Shown: positions 1 through 5,539, numbered from the stretch's first letter. The stretch: 5,539 nt of DNA from Chlamydiota bacterium (GCA_021772235.1 JAJFMI010000026.1:1-5539), one strand, 5' to 3'. The notes: generated from the sequence alone by a model not told the origin. Numbers and translations are program-made.

Positions 1-358
1 TGGTTTTTCCGTCCATTGGGGAGAGCAGTCCGTTAATTACGTGGTAGAGGCCTTTATAGGAACGTGTCGCTTCAATGGCAAAAGCGTCTTTGGGTGAGGA
101 AATAATGCAGATGGTGTGCGATTCGCGGTAAGGTGATGTGCAGGAGAAGCAGCCTTTTTCATTGAGCATCAGGCCGCAATCGTTGCAATGTGAAACTTTT
201 TCTTTAATTGTGGCGACAAGATGGCCAAATTCCTGGAGGGTCGTTTTTTCCTCCTTTAACAGGTGAAAGGCGAAGCGCTCGGCCGTTTTCTGCCCCACAC
301 CAGGAAGGCGCTTGAGGTGTGTAATGAGATTTTTGAGTTCTTGAGGGTAGTTATGCAT
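1..358 (-). CDS. recR: Recombination mediator protein RecR, N-terminal part (cut by window edge)
   Basis: RecR works with RecF/RecO to load RecA onto gapped single-stranded DNA in the cytoplasm. My reverse-strand translation gives 119 uninterrupted codons starting MHNYPQELKNLITHLKRLPG. The helix-hairpin-helix segment is at residues 14-35 (LPGVGQKTAERFAFHLL). A four-cysteine zinc finger follows at C58, C61, C70 and C73 (CNDC and CFSC). The Toprim domain begins near residue 81 and shows the typical YKGLYHVINGLLSPMDG stretch (101-117). Family members are about 200 residues long, so roughly 80 C-terminal residues lie beyond position 1. The start ATG at 358-356 gives the N-terminus expected for RecR. 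One oddity is that Ser87 sits where E. coli RecR has the first Toprim Glu (VVE-SP versus IIS-SP here). The gene diverges from fabH with only 65 bases between the starts. The family call is very secure. Confidence 0.95.
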   Translation of the reverse strand, partial: MHNYPQELKNLITHLKRLPGVGQKTAERFAFHLLKEEKTTLQEFGHLVATIKEKVSHCNDCGLMLNEKGCFSCTSPYRESHTICIISSPKDAFAIEATRSYKGLYHVINGLLSPMDGKT

Positions 359-364
359 AAGATT

Positions 365-394
365 AGAATATCTCGTCTTCCCAATATTTCGCAA
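365..394 (-). promoter_or_regulatory. Possible recR promoter
   Basis: On the minus strand TTGCGA (394-389) and TATTCT (370-365) are separated by 18 bases, a weak sigma-70-like pair. The -10 ends 6 bases before the recR ATG, which would leave almost no leader. The pair overlaps the candidate fabH promoter on the other strand. This was matched by eye in a short AT-rich gap, so confidence is low. Confidence 0.25.
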
Positions 395-406
395 TTCGTG
401 TAAAAT
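378..406 (+). promoter_or_regulatory. Possible promoter of the fabH-fabD-fabG-acpP operon
   Basis: TTCCCA (378-383, 4 of 6 to TTGACA) and TAAAAT (401-406, 5 of 6 to TATAAT) have the ideal 17-base spacing. Transcription would then begin near 412-414, giving a very short leader before the fabH ATG at 424. No Shine-Dalgarno sequence precedes fabH, which fits a leaderless or nearly leaderless transcript. This is an inference from a hexamer match in a 65-base divergent gap. Confidence 0.4.
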
Positions 407-423
407 AGTCTGATATGTGTTCA

Positions 424-1413
424 ATGAAGGCAAGAATCGTAAGTACAGGCGCCTATTTGCCAAGTAAAATTTTGACCAACCTCGATTTAGAGCAGATGGT
501 CGATACTTCGGACGAATGGATTACCAGTCGTACCGGAATAAAAGAGAGACGCATCGCTCATGAAGAGGAATTTACCTCAGACATGGGGTTAAAAGCAGCT
601 CAAGAAGCGCTTGCCCAAGCAAAGCTTCCTCCTGAAAAGATCGATCTCATTATTTTCGCAACGCACACCCCAGATCACTTCTTTCCTAGCACTGCTTGTA
701 TGATTCAAAAAGAACTAGGAGCAAAAAATGCTGCTGGCTTTGATATTCAAGCGGCTTGTAGTGGCTATCTTTATGGCCTTTCTGTTGCAAAATCATTTAT
801 TGAATCAGGCGCATATAAAAATATTCTTTTAGTCGCTTCAGAAAAACTCTCCTCAATCATCGACTATGAAGATCGCAATACTTGTATTCTTTTTGGAGAT
901 GGCGCTTCTTCTGCAATCATAAGTAATGAAGGGGCAGGACTTATCATTCCCCATATTTGTCTTGGTTCAGATGGAGATCAAGAGAACCTTATCAAACTTC
1001 CAGCAGGAGGTTGTCGTAAAGTTGCTTCGAAAGAGAGCGTTGATTGCCGTGAGCATTTTCTGCGAATGGAAGGCCGCGAGGTATTTAAGCACGCTGTGCG
1101 TCGCATGGAGCAAGCTGCAATCGAATGTTTGGAGCACGAGGGTTTAACTGACGCAGATGTTAGCTGGTTGATTGCTCATCAGGCTAATATCCGCATTATT
1201 GATGCGATTGCAAAGCGCTTTTCTATTCCTGCTGATCGTGTATACAAAACCGTTCATAAATATGGAAATACTTCATCATCCTCTGTAGGGATCGCCCTAC
1301 ATGAGCTTCTGCTAGATGGCAATGTGAATGAAGGAGATCGTCTCCTTCTTGTTGCTTTCGGAGCGGGATTAACTTGGGGCGCAGCCCTACTGGAGAAGAA
1401 TTCAAATGGGTAA
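424..1413 (+). CDS. fabH: Beta-ketoacyl-ACP synthase III (FabH)
   Basis: FabH starts fatty acid synthesis by condensing acetyl-CoA (or another short acyl-CoA) with malonyl-ACP in the cytoplasm. The protein is 329 aa with a thiolase fold. The nucleophile Cys112 lies in AACSGYLYGL, His252 in HQAN and Asn282 in YGNTSSSS, making a complete Cys-His-Asn triad. Trp32 and Arg36 (DEWITSR) match the CoA-pocket residues of E. coli FabH, and REVFKHAVRR is the usual segment near the ACP-docking face. I chose ATG 424 over the in-frame ATG 415 because MKARIVSTG is the standard N-terminus and it puts the nucleophile exactly at Cys112, as in E. coli. Neither ATG has a visible ribosome binding site. It is the first gene of the operon and its TAA overlaps the fabD start. 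The sequence reads closely like chlamydial FabH as I remember it. Family call secure, exact start fairly secure. Confidence 0.96.
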   Translation: MKARIVSTGAYLPSKILTNLDLEQMVDTSDEWITSRTGIKERRIAHEEEFTSDMGLKAAQEALAQAKLPPEKIDLIIFATHTPDHFFPSTACMIQKELGAKNAAGFDIQAACSGYLYGLSVAKSFIESGAYKNILLVASEKLSSIIDYEDRNTCILFGDGASSAIISNEGAGLIIPHICLGSDGDQENLIKLPAGGCRKVASKESVDCREHFLRMEGREVFKHAVRRMEQAAIECLEHEGLTDADVSWLIAHQANIRIIDAIAKRFSIPADRVYKTVHKYGNTSSSSVGIALHELLLDGNVNEGDRLLLVAFGAGLTWGAALLEKNSNG

Positions 1414-2368
1414 GAAACTTGCCTTTATTTTCCCTGGACAGGGAGCGCAGTACCCCGGAATGGGACGCGATTTTTATCACCAATTTCCTGAAGTAAAGGA
1501 GCTGATTGATCACGCTGATCAAATTTTGGGTTACTCTCTATCGGAGTTGATCTTTGAAGGGTCTTCTGAAGAGCTCAAGCAGACACGTTACTCGCAGCCG
1601 GCGATTTTTGTGATCAGCTTGGCGATTCTAAAAGTGATACAGGATAAATTTCCTGTACTCATTCCAGACTATACATTGGGATTGAGCCTGGGCGAATATA
1701 CCGCCATGGTTGCCGCAGGAATTCTACCTTTTGAAGAAGGGCTAAAACTTGTGCAGGCACGCGCTGATGCCATGCAAAAAGCATCTGAAGAAGCGCCTGG
1801 CACAATGGCTGCTGTATTGGGATTAGAGCCCGATTTAGTCGAAGAAGTGCTTAATACAATGCGTCCCGAAAAGCAGATTTGGATTGCGAACTTAAACTGT
1901 CCCTCACAAGTTGTGATTGCCGGAACAAAAGAAGCTGTAGAAGCCTCTACTGAGCCGTTAACAGAAAAAGGCGCCAAACGCGTTGTCCCATTAAATGTAT
2001 CCGGAGCATTTCATACACCATTAATGAAAAGCGCCGCCGAAACTCTTCAACCAAAAATCGAATCTGTCACGCTGCACCAAGGTGATGTGCGCCTATTGAT
2101 GAATGTAGCTGGGGATTTCATTGAAGATACTGACGAGATGCGTAAACTTCTTTTGGAGCAAGTGATGCAACCCGTACTTTGGGAAAAATCGATCCACACA
2201 ATAATGAACGAAGGCGTCGACCTTTTTCTTGAAATTGGCCCCGGAAAAACACTCTGTGGCATGCTGCGTAAAATCAATAAAGAGCTCGGTTCATTGAACA
2301 TTGAAAACGTGGAAGATCTTGACCGTTTAGAAGAATATTTAATTTGTGCAGTTGAGGGACAAAAATGA
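1406..2368 (+). CDS. fabD: Malonyl-CoA:ACP transacylase (FabD)
   Basis: FabD moves the malonyl group from CoA to the phosphopantetheine of the acyl carrier protein, giving malonyl-ACP for FabH and the elongating synthases. The protein is 320 aa, close to the usual ~310. Motifs in order are FPGQGAQYPGMG at 9-20, the nucleophile Ser94 in GLSLGEY, Arg119 in LVQARADAM, His203 in GAFHTPLM and Gln252 in EQVMQPVLW. Each sits exactly two residues later than its E. coli counterpart (S92, R117, H201, Q250), so the active site is intact. The ATG overlaps the fabH stop by 8 bases (ATGGGTAA), and GGAG at 1392-1395 gives a good ribosome binding site 10 bases upstream. The overlap suggests translational coupling with fabH. 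Nothing unusual was seen. Confidence 0.97.
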   Translation: MGKKLAFIFPGQGAQYPGMGRDFYHQFPEVKELIDHADQILGYSLSELIFEGSSEELKQTRYSQPAIFVISLAILKVIQDKFPVLIPDYTLGLSLGEYTAMVAAGILPFEEGLKLVQARADAMQKASEEAPGTMAAVLGLEPDLVEEVLNTMRPEKQIWIANLNCPSQVVIAGTKEAVEASTEPLTEKGAKRVVPLNVSGAFHTPLMKSAAETLQPKIESVTLHQGDVRLLMNVAGDFIEDTDEMRKLLLEQVMQPVLWEKSIHTIMNEGVDLFLEIGPGKTLCGMLRKINKELGSLNIENVEDLDRLEEYLICAVEGQK

Positions 2369-3087
2369 ATTTAAGTGGAAAACACGCCCTTGTGACAGGT
2401 GGCACATCAGGAATTGGAAAAGCGATCGCGTTAAAATTTGCTGAATCTGGAGCTGATGTTACAATTCTTGGGACAAATCAAGAGCGTGCTGAATCCACCC
2501 TCAAAGAGTTGCAAGCGATTTCTTCTAGTCAGAATTTCGCAGCAAAAATCGTCAACATTGGCAACCCTGAAGAAATTCGCGCCCTCGCAAAAGAGATCCA
2601 AATCGACATTCTTGTTAATAACGCGGGAATCACCCGCGACAAGCTATTTGTGGCGATGAAAGAAGAGGATTGGAACGATGTCATCAACGTGAATCTTAAC
2701 GCTGTTTACCACCTTACACACGCATTTATTCGTCCGATGTTGAAAAACAAGGGCAAAATCATTAATATCTCATCAGTAAGCGGCCTTAGCGGAAACCCTG
2801 GGCAAGCCAATTATTCTGCAGCAAAAGCGGGATTAATCGGCATGACCCGTACACTCGCTCGTGAACTGGGAGGAAAAGGCGTAACAGTAAATTGCATCGC
2901 ACCCGGATTTATAAAAACGCCAATGACAGACAAATTAAACGAAATGCAGCAGCAGGCGATTCTCTCTAGAATCCCGCTTAAGCGCTTCGGAGAGCCAGAA
3001 GAAATTGCCAAAGCAGCCCTCTTTCTTGCAACAGCTGACTATATTACAGGTCAGACCTTAGCAGTAGATGGCGGTATGCTGGCCTAA
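2365..3087 (+). CDS. fabG: 3-oxoacyl-ACP reductase (FabG)
   Basis: FabG is an NADPH-dependent short-chain dehydrogenase/reductase that reduces 3-oxoacyl-ACP to 3-hydroxyacyl-ACP, the first reductive step of each cycle. The protein is 240 aa (E. coli 244). The Rossmann nucleotide motif TGGTSGIG is at 11-18 and NNAG at 85-88. The catalytic tetrad is Asn110, Ser137, Tyr150 and Lys154 (ANYSAAKAG). APGFIKTPM (179-187) is the usual substrate-loop region, and the C-terminus YITGQTLAVDGGM is typical of the family. The start overlaps the fabD stop as ATGA, with GAGGGA about 5 bases upstream. SDR enzymes vary in function, but the position between fabD and acpP, plus the ITRDKL segment, makes the fatty acid role clear. 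Confidence 0.97.
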   Translation: MNLSGKHALVTGGTSGIGKAIALKFAESGADVTILGTNQERAESTLKELQAISSSQNFAAKIVNIGNPEEIRALAKEIQIDILVNNAGITRDKLFVAMKEEDWNDVINVNLNAVYHLTHAFIRPMLKNKGKIINISSVSGLSGNPGQANYSAAKAGLIGMTRTLARELGGKGVTVNCIAPGFIKTPMTDKLNEMQQQAILSRIPLKRFGEPEEIAKAALFLATADYITGQTLAVDGGMLA

Positions 3088-3117
3088 AAAAGACTAAAAA
3101 ACCATAAGGAAAAACCT

Positions 3118-3351
3118 ATGTCCATGGAAAAAGAAGTAATCGACATCGTAGTGGAACAGCTCGGTGTGGAAGAAGCAGAAGTAAATATTGAGAAGCGTTT
3201 TGTTGAAGATCTGAACGCCGATTCACTCGACCTAACAGAGCTAATAATGACATTTGAAGAGAAATTTGGCTTAGAAATCGCTGAAGGCGAAGCGGAAAAG
3301 CTAAAAACTGTTGGTGACGTCGTCACTTTCATCAACTCTAAAAAAGCTTAA
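3118..3351 (+). CDS. acpP: Acyl carrier protein (AcpP)
   Basis: AcpP is the small acidic carrier that holds all fatty acid synthesis intermediates as thioesters on a 4'-phosphopantetheine arm. The protein is 77 aa and rich in Glu/Asp. The attachment site Ser36 lies in the DSLDLTELIM motif at the start of helix II, at the same residue number as in E. coli. Recognition helix II (35-50) is followed by EEKFGLEI, again typical. The start at 3118 has AAGGA at 3106-3110, 7 bases upstream; the next ATG (3124) would be 13 bases away and is less likely. It is the last gene of the operon, 30 bases after fabG, and an intrinsic terminator follows its stop. The AT-rich 30-base gap has no convincing promoter of its own, although AcpP is usually made in excess of the Fab enzymes. 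Confidence 0.97.
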   Translation: MSMEKEVIDIVVEQLGVEEAEVNIEKRFVEDLNADSLDLTELIMTFEEKFGLEIAEGEAEKLKTVGDVVTFINSKKA

Positions 3352-3363
3352 GTTTACTTCTTT

Positions 3364-3397
3364 AACCCCAAGTGCTTATTCAGACTTGGGGTTTTTT
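3364..3397 (+). terminator. Intrinsic terminator of the fab-acpP operon
   Basis: A 10-bp perfect stem, AACCCCAAGT (3364-3373) with ACTTGGGGTT (3384-3393), has a 10-base loop and runs into TTTTTT (3392-3397). It begins 13 bases after the acpP stop codon. The minus strand lacks a matching T-tract, so it should act mainly on plus-strand transcription and is not obviously bidirectional. Confidence 0.93.
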
Positions 3398-3410
3398 CTT
3401 GTCTTTTTTT

Positions 3411-3627
3411 ACTCTTGATTTCGAGTCAGATTCTACGACTCTCTTCTCGGATGAGGTGGCTGAAAAAATTACACGGTTTGTCGTTTCATTTTTCCAATTC
3501 TTTTCTTAGCTAGCGAAAGTGCTCGGCATATTCAATTTCGTCCGTTGAAGGAAGATTATATCTGGCATTGCGCTGGTTAATGAGGTTTATTCTGTTGTAT
3601 ACGTGGTAATAAAGATTGATGAGCACC
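3411..3627 (-). pseudogene. Decayed C-terminal fragment of a second potD-like gene
   Basis: This stretch is a degenerate tandem copy of the 3' end of the intact potD-like gene (3857-4083), on the same strand; my hand alignment shows roughly three-quarters identity. Read on the minus strand it gives VYNRINLINQRNARYNLPST, then EYAEHFR, then HLIREESRR and LEIKS, against VYKRENLINQCNAWYNLPPT, EYAERYR, HLIPEEESRK and IEIKS in the intact protein. Three nonsense codons interrupt one reading frame. TAG at 3512-3510 replaces Trp315, TGA at 3488-3486 replaces Arg323, and TGA at 3428-3426 replaces Trp344. All three could arise by single G-to-A or C-to-T changes. Two indels are in frame: one codon, and a four-codon loss removing ADEL. 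A probable single-base deletion lies near 3606. No start codon or N-terminal two-thirds remains. Homology begins at the last sense codons of potD and stops 13 bases from the acpP terminator. It cannot encode a working binding protein. Confidence 0.88.
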
Positions 3628-3853
3628 TAATTTTTCCCACGGTTAATTTTTTAGTAAGGTGTGGATTTTTTCCCAAGGAAGAGCGGTGACTCCATCCGTC
3701 TTTTGATAAAGTCCATATTACATATACTCGGTATATTTAAGGTTCACTTTAAATATACCAGGTATTTATAAATTGAAATAACTGTGAATACTGGTCAAAT
3801 TTACGGAGTTGAAAATTGTAAATCGTTTAATATTAGTGATATGAGACTAGACA
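3628..3853. other. AT-rich gap between the potD relic and potD, with no intact gene
   Basis: No reading frame here looks like a gene on either strand. Positions 3646-3717 (minus) are a 24-codon stop-free stretch that could be more of the relic: CACCGCTCTT also occurs in nearly the same form in potD near residues 253-256. A 13-14 base direct repeat, ATTTTTCCCACGG (3630-3642) and ATTTTTTCCCAAGG (3665-3678), lies in the left part. The right part (3720-3853) is dominated by a long inverted repeat and then plain AT-rich DNA. I see no T-tract terminator for potD transcription coming from the right. Confidence 0.6.
3724..3765. repeat. Long inverted repeat made of two similar near-palindromes
   Basis: Perfect 11-bp arms GGTATATTTAA (3730-3740) and TTAAATATACC (3749-3759) flank an 8-base loop. 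Past a short mismatch the pairing resumes with ATAC (3724-3727) and GTAT (3762-3765). Each outer end is also a small dyad in itself: ATACTCGGTAT (3724-3734) and ATACCAGGTAT (3755-3765), with centres at 3729 and 3760. It is not followed by a T-run on either strand, so it is a poor intrinsic terminator. It could be a paired operator, an RNA hairpin that protects the potD 3' end, or a remnant of a mobile element. The symmetry is seen directly; the role is unknown. Confidence 0.75.
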
Positions 3854-4903
3854 CTAACTCTTGATTTCGATCCAGAGCTTACGGCTCTCTTCCTCAGGAA
3901 TGAGGTGACGGAAAAAATAAAACGGTTTGTCACCTCGTCTTTCTAACTCTTTCTTTAGCCAGCGGTAGCGCTCGGCATATTCAAGTTCATCTGCGATCTC
4001 ATCTGTGGGCGGAAGGTTGTACCAGGCGTTGCACTGGTTAATGAGATTTTCTCGCTTGTAGACGTGATTAATAAAGGCGTAGGTGAGGGGGTCTTTTTCG
4101 CTTTTCTGTGGAATGACGAGATTTTCTATGGAAGCAAAGAGCGGTCCCTCAGGTAGAACAAATTTTACGTGAGCTGCTTCATTTTCCATGAGCCAGAGGT
4201 AGTAGTGTTGGGAAAATGCGAGGGAGCAGTTGCGTGTTGCGAGGAGATAATCGGCGCGCACATCGACGTAAGCTTCTACGGTTTCTTTTTGATCTAGGAG
4301 TAGTTGTTTGATTTCATTTACTTGCTCAGGCGTGAGATTTTTTACCGGGCCGTAAAGGTAGAATGCAGCAAGGTTGATCACATCAACGGGATTATTGACC
4401 ATCACCACGCGTTTGTCGGAATGAAAAATGTGTTCGTAGGTAAAGGCATTTTCATTGTAGGCATCGCGATCAATGCCAAATCCATAGACCACCCATTGCA
4501 GCGGGATTGCGTAACGATTTTCAGGGTCGTAATCATGTCCAAGGAGTTTGGGGTTGAGCTTTGAGAAAAAGGGGAGTTTTTCATGATCAAGCTCTTTAAT
4601 CAGGCCTTCTTCTTTCAGCAGGGGTACGGCGTAATCGGAGGGGATGATCAGATCGTAGCCTTTTCCTTTAGTCGCCTTCATTTTTGTGAGCATCTCTTCA
4701 TTTGAGCCATAAGAGTGTATGCGCACTTTGACTTGGTGCTTTTCTTCAAATGTCTCGATTGTATTGTCATCAAAGCAGTCGGCCCAGCCTAAAATATGCA
4801 GGATCTTCGCGTCATCTTTTTGGAAAAATTTTGGCCAGGAGAGGAGGAGAAATGAGATGGCGACCCAAAGTGTGACAGAGAGGAGGCGTTTAAAATAGTG
4901 CAT
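3854..4903 (-). CDS. potD: Polyamine-type ABC transporter substrate-binding protein (PotD-like)
   Basis: This is a 349-aa extracytoplasmic solute-binding protein of the spermidine/putrescine family (E. coli PotD is 348 aa) that would deliver ligand to the PotB/PotC permease. A short basic start (MHYFKR) and a hydrophobic segment (residues 7-23) form a signal peptide or anchor. There is no lipobox cysteine, so it is not an obvious lipoprotein. Family signatures are GWADCFDDNTIETFEEKHQV (39-58), SYGSNEEMLTKMK (64-76), YDLIIPSDYAV (83-93), YAIPLQWVVYGFGID (131-145) and the ENLVIP strand (260-265). Trp40 and Tyr91 match E. coli ligand residues, but Trp229 and Trp255 equivalents are missing, so the exact ligand is uncertain. 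The start at 4903 overlaps the upstream permease stop (TAATG) and has GAGGA 7 bases before it. A longer in-frame reading from 5065 only overlaps the permease. A decayed second copy of its 3' end lies downstream. Confidence 0.9.
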   Translation of the reverse strand: MHYFKRLLSVTLWVAISFLLLSWPKFFQKDDAKILHILGWADCFDDNTIETFEEKHQVKVRIHSYGSNEEMLTKMKATKGKGYDLIIPSDYAVPLLKEEGLIKELDHEKLPFFSKLNPKLLGHDYDPENRYAIPLQWVVYGFGIDRDAYNENAFTYEHIFHSDKRVVMVNNPVDVINLAAFYLYGPVKNLTPEQVNEIKQLLLDQKETVEAYVDVRADYLLATRNCSLAFSQHYYLWLMENEAAHVKFVLPEGPLFASIENLVIPQKSEKDPLTYAFINHVYKRENLINQCNAWYNLPPTDEIADELEYAERYRWLKKELERRGDKPFYFFRHLIPEEESRKLWIEIKS

Positions 4904-5539
4904 TAGTAGATCCTCGTGCGAATTTTTGGGGAGAAAAAGAGGAGAACAAGAGCGGAACTCAAAACAAGTAGCAGGGTCGAGAGGGCATTCACAACGGGCG
5001 AAATGCCTTGGCGAATCATGCCAAGAAGATAAAGCGAGAGCGTCTGAATCGAGCTGCCGGCGCAAAAGTAGGAGAGGATAAAGTCGTCAAATGAGATGAC
5101 GAAAACAAGGAGTCCTGTCGCAATAAGCGAGGGGCGCATAAGCGGAAGGGTGATTTTATAAAATGTTGTCCAAGGAGTGGCGCCAAGATCGAGCGACGCC
5201 TCTTTTAATTTGGGGTCGAGGTCGGCGTAGCGCGTGTAGAGAATGGGAACAGCAAAACCGAGGCCTAAAATCGTATGCGAAACGATGAGTGTTGGCATGC
5301 CAAAGGGGATATCGAGAAGCGAAAAATAACTCAGCAGGCTAACGGCCAAAACGGTTTCAGGAACAATCAAAGAGCCGAAAAATAGTGGTAAAAGCTTGCG
5401 TCCGCGTCCGCCGCTGTCGAGAAAATAAATTAGCAACGAGCTTAAAAAAAGACTTAGAAAAGTGGTAATGGAAGCAATTTTAAGTGAGTTGAAAAACGAT
5501 TCCCAAAGCTCATGAGAATGGAAAAGTTCGCGGTACCAG
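4903..5539 (-). CDS. potC: Polyamine-type ABC transporter permease (PotC-like), 5' end cut by window edge
   Basis: This is an inner-membrane permease of the spermidine/putrescine ABC importer, pairing with a PotB-type subunit and a PotA-type ATPase that are not in the window. The frame stays open from the stop (4905-4903) to the right edge, giving 211 residues that begin WYRELFHSHELWESFFNSLK, which matches the WYSLL...SL region of E. coli PotC. About 40-50 N-terminal residues are therefore missing. A TTG at 5436 is internal, not the real start. I count about five hydrophobic membrane spans in the visible part. The cytoplasmic EAA loop that docks the ATPase is EASLDLGATPWTTFYKITLP. FDDFILSYF and the SPVVNALSTLLLVLS end are also PotC-like. 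The PotC assignment over PotB rests on being next to potD and on the C-terminal pattern. Confidence 0.92.
   Translation of the reverse strand, partial: WYRELFHSHELWESFFNSLKIASITTFLSLFLSSLLIYFLDSGGRGRKLLPLFFGSLIVPETVLAVSLLSYFSLLDIPFGMPTLIVSHTILGLGFAVPILYTRYADLDPKLKEASLDLGATPWTTFYKITLPLMRPSLIATGLLVFVISFDDFILSYFCAGSSIQTLSLYLLGMIRQGISPVVNALSTLLLVLSSALVLLFFSPKIRTRIY
4911..4915 (-). promoter_or_regulatory. Ribosome binding site that fixes the potD start
   Basis: GAGGA (minus strand, 4915 to 4911) lies 7 bases before the ATG at 4903-4901, inside the last codons of the permease gene. It supports the 349-residue product with a proper signal sequence over the longer reading from 5065, whose extra 54 residues are shadow-frame sequence of the permease. 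Confidence 0.75.

Noticed and set aside
415..423. Upstream ATG for fabH adding Met-Cys-Ser
   Set aside because: The ATG at 424 gives the standard FabH N-terminus and places the active cysteine at residue 112. Neither has a ribosome binding site, so 415 stays possible but less likely.
3084..3335. Minus-strand open frame opposite acpP
   Set aside because: The serine- and phenylalanine-rich translation is what the acidic AcpP codons give when read backwards. It is not a gene.
3411..3627. Stop codons in the potD copy as recoded (selenocysteine or read-through) sites
   Set aside because: Both TAG and TGA occur, they replace Trp and Arg, and the copy lacks a start and most of the protein. Ordinary decay explains it.
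3724..3765. Inverted repeat as an intrinsic terminator for potD
   Set aside because: Neither side is followed by a run of T, the stem is AT-rich, and it lies about 90 bases past the stop codon. A Rho-independent role is unlikely.
3398..3853. Small RNA, tRNA, insertion sequence or CRISPR array in the spacer
   Set aside because: No cloverleaf, terminal repeats with a transposase, or regularly spaced repeats were seen; most of the left half is explained by the potD relic.
4304..4564. Plus-strand open frame of 86 codons inside potD
   Set aside because: It is antisense to a well-conserved binding protein, its translation shows no recognisable domain, and there is no ribosome binding site. It is a shadow of the real gene.
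4904..5065. N-terminal extension of the potD reading frame, adding 54 residues
   Set aside because: It lies wholly inside the potC-like gene, has no hydrophobic or PotD-like features, and the ATG at 4903 has a good ribosome binding site, a signal sequence and the usual family length.

Overview
The window looks like part of the chromosome of a bacterium from the Chlamydiae, most likely an environmental (Parachlamydiales-type) lineage. The reasons are the gene neighbourhood recR / fabH-fabD-fabG-acpP, which I associate with chlamydial genomes, and a FabH that reads closely like the chlamydial protein as I remember it. This is an inference from memory; no search was run. The polyamine-type transporter on the right would suit a larger environmental chlamydia better than a reduced animal pathogen.

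Layout. Positions 1-358 (minus) hold the N-terminal 119 codons of RecR, cut by the window edge. A short divergent intergenic region (359-423) separates it from a tight plus-strand operon for type II fatty acid synthesis: fabH (424-1413), fabD (1406-2368, 8-base overlap), fabG (2365-3087, 4-base ATGA overlap) and acpP (3118-3351). A clear intrinsic terminator follows (3364-3397). FabD loads malonyl onto the acyl carrier protein, FabH condenses acetyl-CoA with malonyl-ACP, FabG reduces the beta-ketoacyl-ACP, and AcpP carries all intermediates, so the operon supplies the initiation and first reduction steps. No elongating synthase, dehydratase or enoyl reductase lies in the window.

Positions 4903-5539 and 3854-4903 (both minus) are potC-like and potD-like genes of an ABC importer of the spermidine/putrescine type, joined by a 1-base TAATG overlap. 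The permease runs off the right edge. The binding protein is intact but lacks several aromatic ligand-box residues of E. coli PotD.

The stretch between acpP and potD (3398-3853) has no intact gene, but it is not empty. Positions 3411-3627 are a decayed second copy of the 3' end of the potD-like gene, on the same strand and in tandem with the intact one. It has three nonsense codons and mostly in-frame indels, so it looks like the relic of a diverged paralogue. Beyond it lies AT-rich DNA with a strong 11-bp inverted repeat, made of two similar 11-bp near-palindromes centred 31 bp apart. The relic and this dyad are the most noteworthy signals in the window. I found no clear sign of a wholly new system.
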